Both the position numbers and the translations under genes were made by a program. Shown piece by piece: positions 30,394 through 30,773 of a stretch of 30,773 bases of DNA (its first letter is position 1; each line of letters begins with the position of its first letter). The notes under the pieces were generated by a model. The model was not told the DNA's origin. It ran no database searches and saw only the letters and a program-made list of their open reading frames with translations. The DNA comes from DASYVD01 sp036000545 (GTDB taxonomy: Bacteria > Actinomycetota > UBA4738 > CALAEC01): positions 1 through 30,773 of the forward strand of contig DASYVD010000166.1 of NCBI GenBank assembly GCA_036000545.1, given 5' to 3'.

Positions 30394-30773
30394 ATGACGC
30401 ATGAGGAGCATCCAAACGTCGCAATCGTCCGGGAGGGCTTCGAGGCGTTCCAGAAAGGCGACATGGAGTGGATGGACCAGCACCTCTCCGACGACGTGAT
30501 CTGGCACATCGGCGGCAACAGCAAGTGGAGCGGGGCCTACGAGGGGAAAGCGAAGGTCCTCGATTTCTTCGCCCGTCAAACACAGGCAATGGGCGGAGCG
30601 CCCTCGGTGGACATCCACGACATCCTGGGGAACGACGACCACGTCGTCGCGCTGGGGACAGCGTCCGCGACTGGGCCAGACGGTTCGAGCGCCGAGTGGA
30701 AGTACGCGCAGGTGTTCCACATCAAGGATGGGAAGGCGACCGAGGTCTGGGGACTGGCAGAGAACGACGCCGC
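30394..30773 (+). CDS. SnoaL-like (NTF2-fold) protein, cut by window end
   Basis: The first 126 residues of a small NTF2-fold protein; the frame is still open at the window end. VREGFEAFQKGDMEWMDQHLSDDVIWHI is the characteristic opening helix pair leading to the first strand, followed by GAYEGKAKVLDFFARQ and a curved sheet (HVVALGTASATG, EWKYAQVFHIKDGKATEVWG). This is the pattern of SnoaL/ketosteroid-isomerase-like proteins, which include polyketide cyclases and many orphan proteins of unknown function. The ATG follows GGGAGAAG as ribosome site; a TAGGCT at 30343-30348 could be the -10. Divergent from the MFS gene. Confidence 0.85.
   Translation, partial: MTHEEHPNVAIVREGFEAFQKGDMEWMDQHLSDDVIWHIGGNSKWSGAYEGKAKVLDFFARQTQAMGGAPSVDIHDILGNDDHVVALGTASATGPDGSSAEWKYAQVFHIKDGKATEVWGLAENDA

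Noticed and set aside
1..30773. Search for tRNA, rRNA, CRISPR, transposase, integrase or attachment sites
   Set aside because: No such sequence pattern or gene product was seen on either strand.

Overview
The window is GC-rich DNA with GTG and TTG starts beside ATG, 4-bp stop/start overlaps, and TANNNT hexamers 6-10 nt upstream of many start codons, which suggests leaderless mRNAs. With a mycobacterial-type soluble transhydrogenase, a GH15 trehalase-like enzyme and Sec/Tat-type membrane molybdoprotein architecture, this points to a soil or sediment actinobacterium (Actinomycetota), probably outside the well-studied families. No rRNA, tRNA, CRISPR array, insertion sequence or prophage gene is visible. 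Coding density is very high and no stretch above 300 bases lacks a gene.

Positions 1-15443 are mainly a molybdenum-enzyme island. A minus-strand operon (5162 to beyond 1) encodes a YgeY-like M20 hydrolase, a fused Fe-S/molybdopterin xanthine dehydrogenase-type hydroxylase and an SsnA-like amidohydrolase. This set is known from selenium-dependent molybdenum hydroxylase (SDMH) loci. A divergent AlkB-like dioxygenase follows. A five-gene minus operon (10122 to 5851) makes and matures Moco: a MogA-XdhC fusion, an unknown membrane protein, a MoaD-MoaE fusion, MoeA and MoaC. From the same 190-bp intergenic region, a plus operon with a structured leader encodes a second XdhC and MocA (MCD synthesis). 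After a PLP decarboxylase come two sulfite-oxidase-fold molybdoproteins: a membrane one with a probable heme domain and internal Tat motif, and a soluble one paired with a small helical protein. The region thus combines Moco synthesis, sulfuration/insertion chaperones and client enzymes.

Positions 15457-18335 hold a small unknown protein, a BNR-repeat propeller and a compact arsenic/metal module: a C. glutamicum-type ArsR (C11, C12, C55) divergent from a 30-residue peptide with three Cys-Cys pairs and a strong Shine-Dalgarno site, with two ArsR-like inverted repeats between them. Threonine synthase follows. I regard the Cys-rich peptide as the best candidate for something undescribed.

Positions 18369-30773 are mixed housekeeping and accessory genes: CapA-like metallophosphatase, secreted subtilase, lipoprotein, small membrane and zinc-ribbon-like proteins, 3-methyladenine glycosylase I, double-hotdog thioesterase, SthA transhydrogenase overlapping a Bcp peroxiredoxin, GH15 enzyme, class I amidotransferase-like C26 hydrolase, single-pass membrane protein, MFS transporter and a partial SnoaL-like protein. 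Start sites and functions come from reading the sequence; no database search was possible.
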